DNA of 64,000 bases from CAZAYP01 sp964489425 [NCBI: uncultured Verrucomicrobiota bacterium]. Its GTDB lineage: Bacteria > Verrucomicrobiota > Kiritimatiellia > RZYC01. A program made the translations under genes and the position numbers. Location of the stretch: the NCBI GenBank assembly GCA_964489425.1, contig CAZAYP010000023.1, positions 8,117-72,116 of the forward strand. Direction: 5' to 3'. The notes beneath the pieces are model-generated. The model did not search any database. It was not told the origin of the DNA and was given only the letters and a program-made list of their open reading frames with translations. Shown here piece by piece: positions 63,852 to 64,000 of the stretch; within the stretch, counting starts at the first letter, position 1; every line of letters begins with the position of its first letter.

Positions 63852-64000
63852 CAGACCTCCTGATCTCGAATAGAAGCTGACGGAGCGTGGGGTTGGCAGT
63901 GCCCCTTGTGTTTACAAGGGGAAGCGTGTGGGAATGGGCCAAAGGAACGGTTCATCCGGGAAGTTCCTGTCTGACGACCGATCACCACGGCGTGGCCCAA
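63852..64000. other. Unassigned end of the window
   Basis: No gene recognised. CCCCTTGT-GTTT-ACAAGGGG (an 8-bp perfect hairpin around 63903-63922) is the only structure seen. Confidence 0.4.

Overview
The window is about 64 kb of GC-rich (roughly 60-65% by eye) Gram-negative bacterial chromosome. Tandem formylglycine-synthase-like domains, LamG proteins, phage-collar proteins with signal peptides, Gld-type ABC genes, AsmA-like and TorF/SphA-type outer-membrane proteins, and many exported proteins of unknown function suggest a member of the PVC group, most likely Kiritimatiellota or another Verrucomicrobiota lineage. That placement is inference from gene content; no rRNA or tRNA gene was seen.

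Layout. 1-3.8 kb: overlapping glycosyltransferase genes and a purine-type permease. 3.8-9.3 kb: two decayed defence islands. Island 1 holds the C-terminus of a SNF2-type helicase, RhuM-Fic, a zeta-type kinase toxin, and an Eco57I/PglX-like methylase whose catalytic middle is gone. Island 2 holds RhuM and the start of hsdR. Between them lies a scar made of a piece of tmk joined to a piece of the permease gene, both duplicated from the genes that flank the islands. 9.4-11.1 kb: tmk and holB. 11.1-12.6 kb: DUF2851. 12.7-19.9 kb: a Gld-like ABC exporter operon ending in an AsmA-like protein. 20-22 kb: an unknown gene and an unpaired polysaccharide-type ABC permease.

22.4-25.4 kb is a graveyard of insertion sequences: an integrase-type remnant, an IS1634-like 3' end, and a DUF4338 (DruA-like) gene coupled to a broken IS66-type transposase that cut off a formylglycine-synthase-like gene. 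25.6-39.6 kb (minus strand) is one long apparent operon for exported proteins: a 592-aa protein, two duplicated phage-collar proteins, a 2758-aa two-LamG protein with a long helical C-terminal half, a small four-helix-bundle protein and a 288-aa secreted protein. This is the best candidate in the window for an undescribed system.

39.6-40.2 kb holds more IS and DUF4338 remnants. 40.3-47.1 kb (minus) is a housekeeping operon: a degenerate S41 protease, Sua5, a YwlE-like phosphatase, a fused RpiB-GlyA, an alkyltransferase-like protein, GlnS and a membrane hydrolase. Its order resembles the Bacillus ywlC-ywlE-rpiB-glyA cluster. 47.2-50.3 kb: a double formylglycine-synthase-like protein and an SphA-type outer-membrane protein. 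50.4-55.1 kb (minus): rpsB, tsf, cvpA, dnaG and a 62-aa ORF behind a good promoter. 55-59 kb: DUF1848, a TorF-type porin and an ABC-F ATPase. 59.7-63.1 kb: an exported flavodoxin overlapping a four-PAS hybrid histidine kinase that seems to start at CTG. 63.2-63.7 kb: a Phd/RelE toxin-antitoxin pair, followed by a solo IS end. Four-base ATGA or GTGA overlaps between neighbouring genes are very common and were used to choose many starts.
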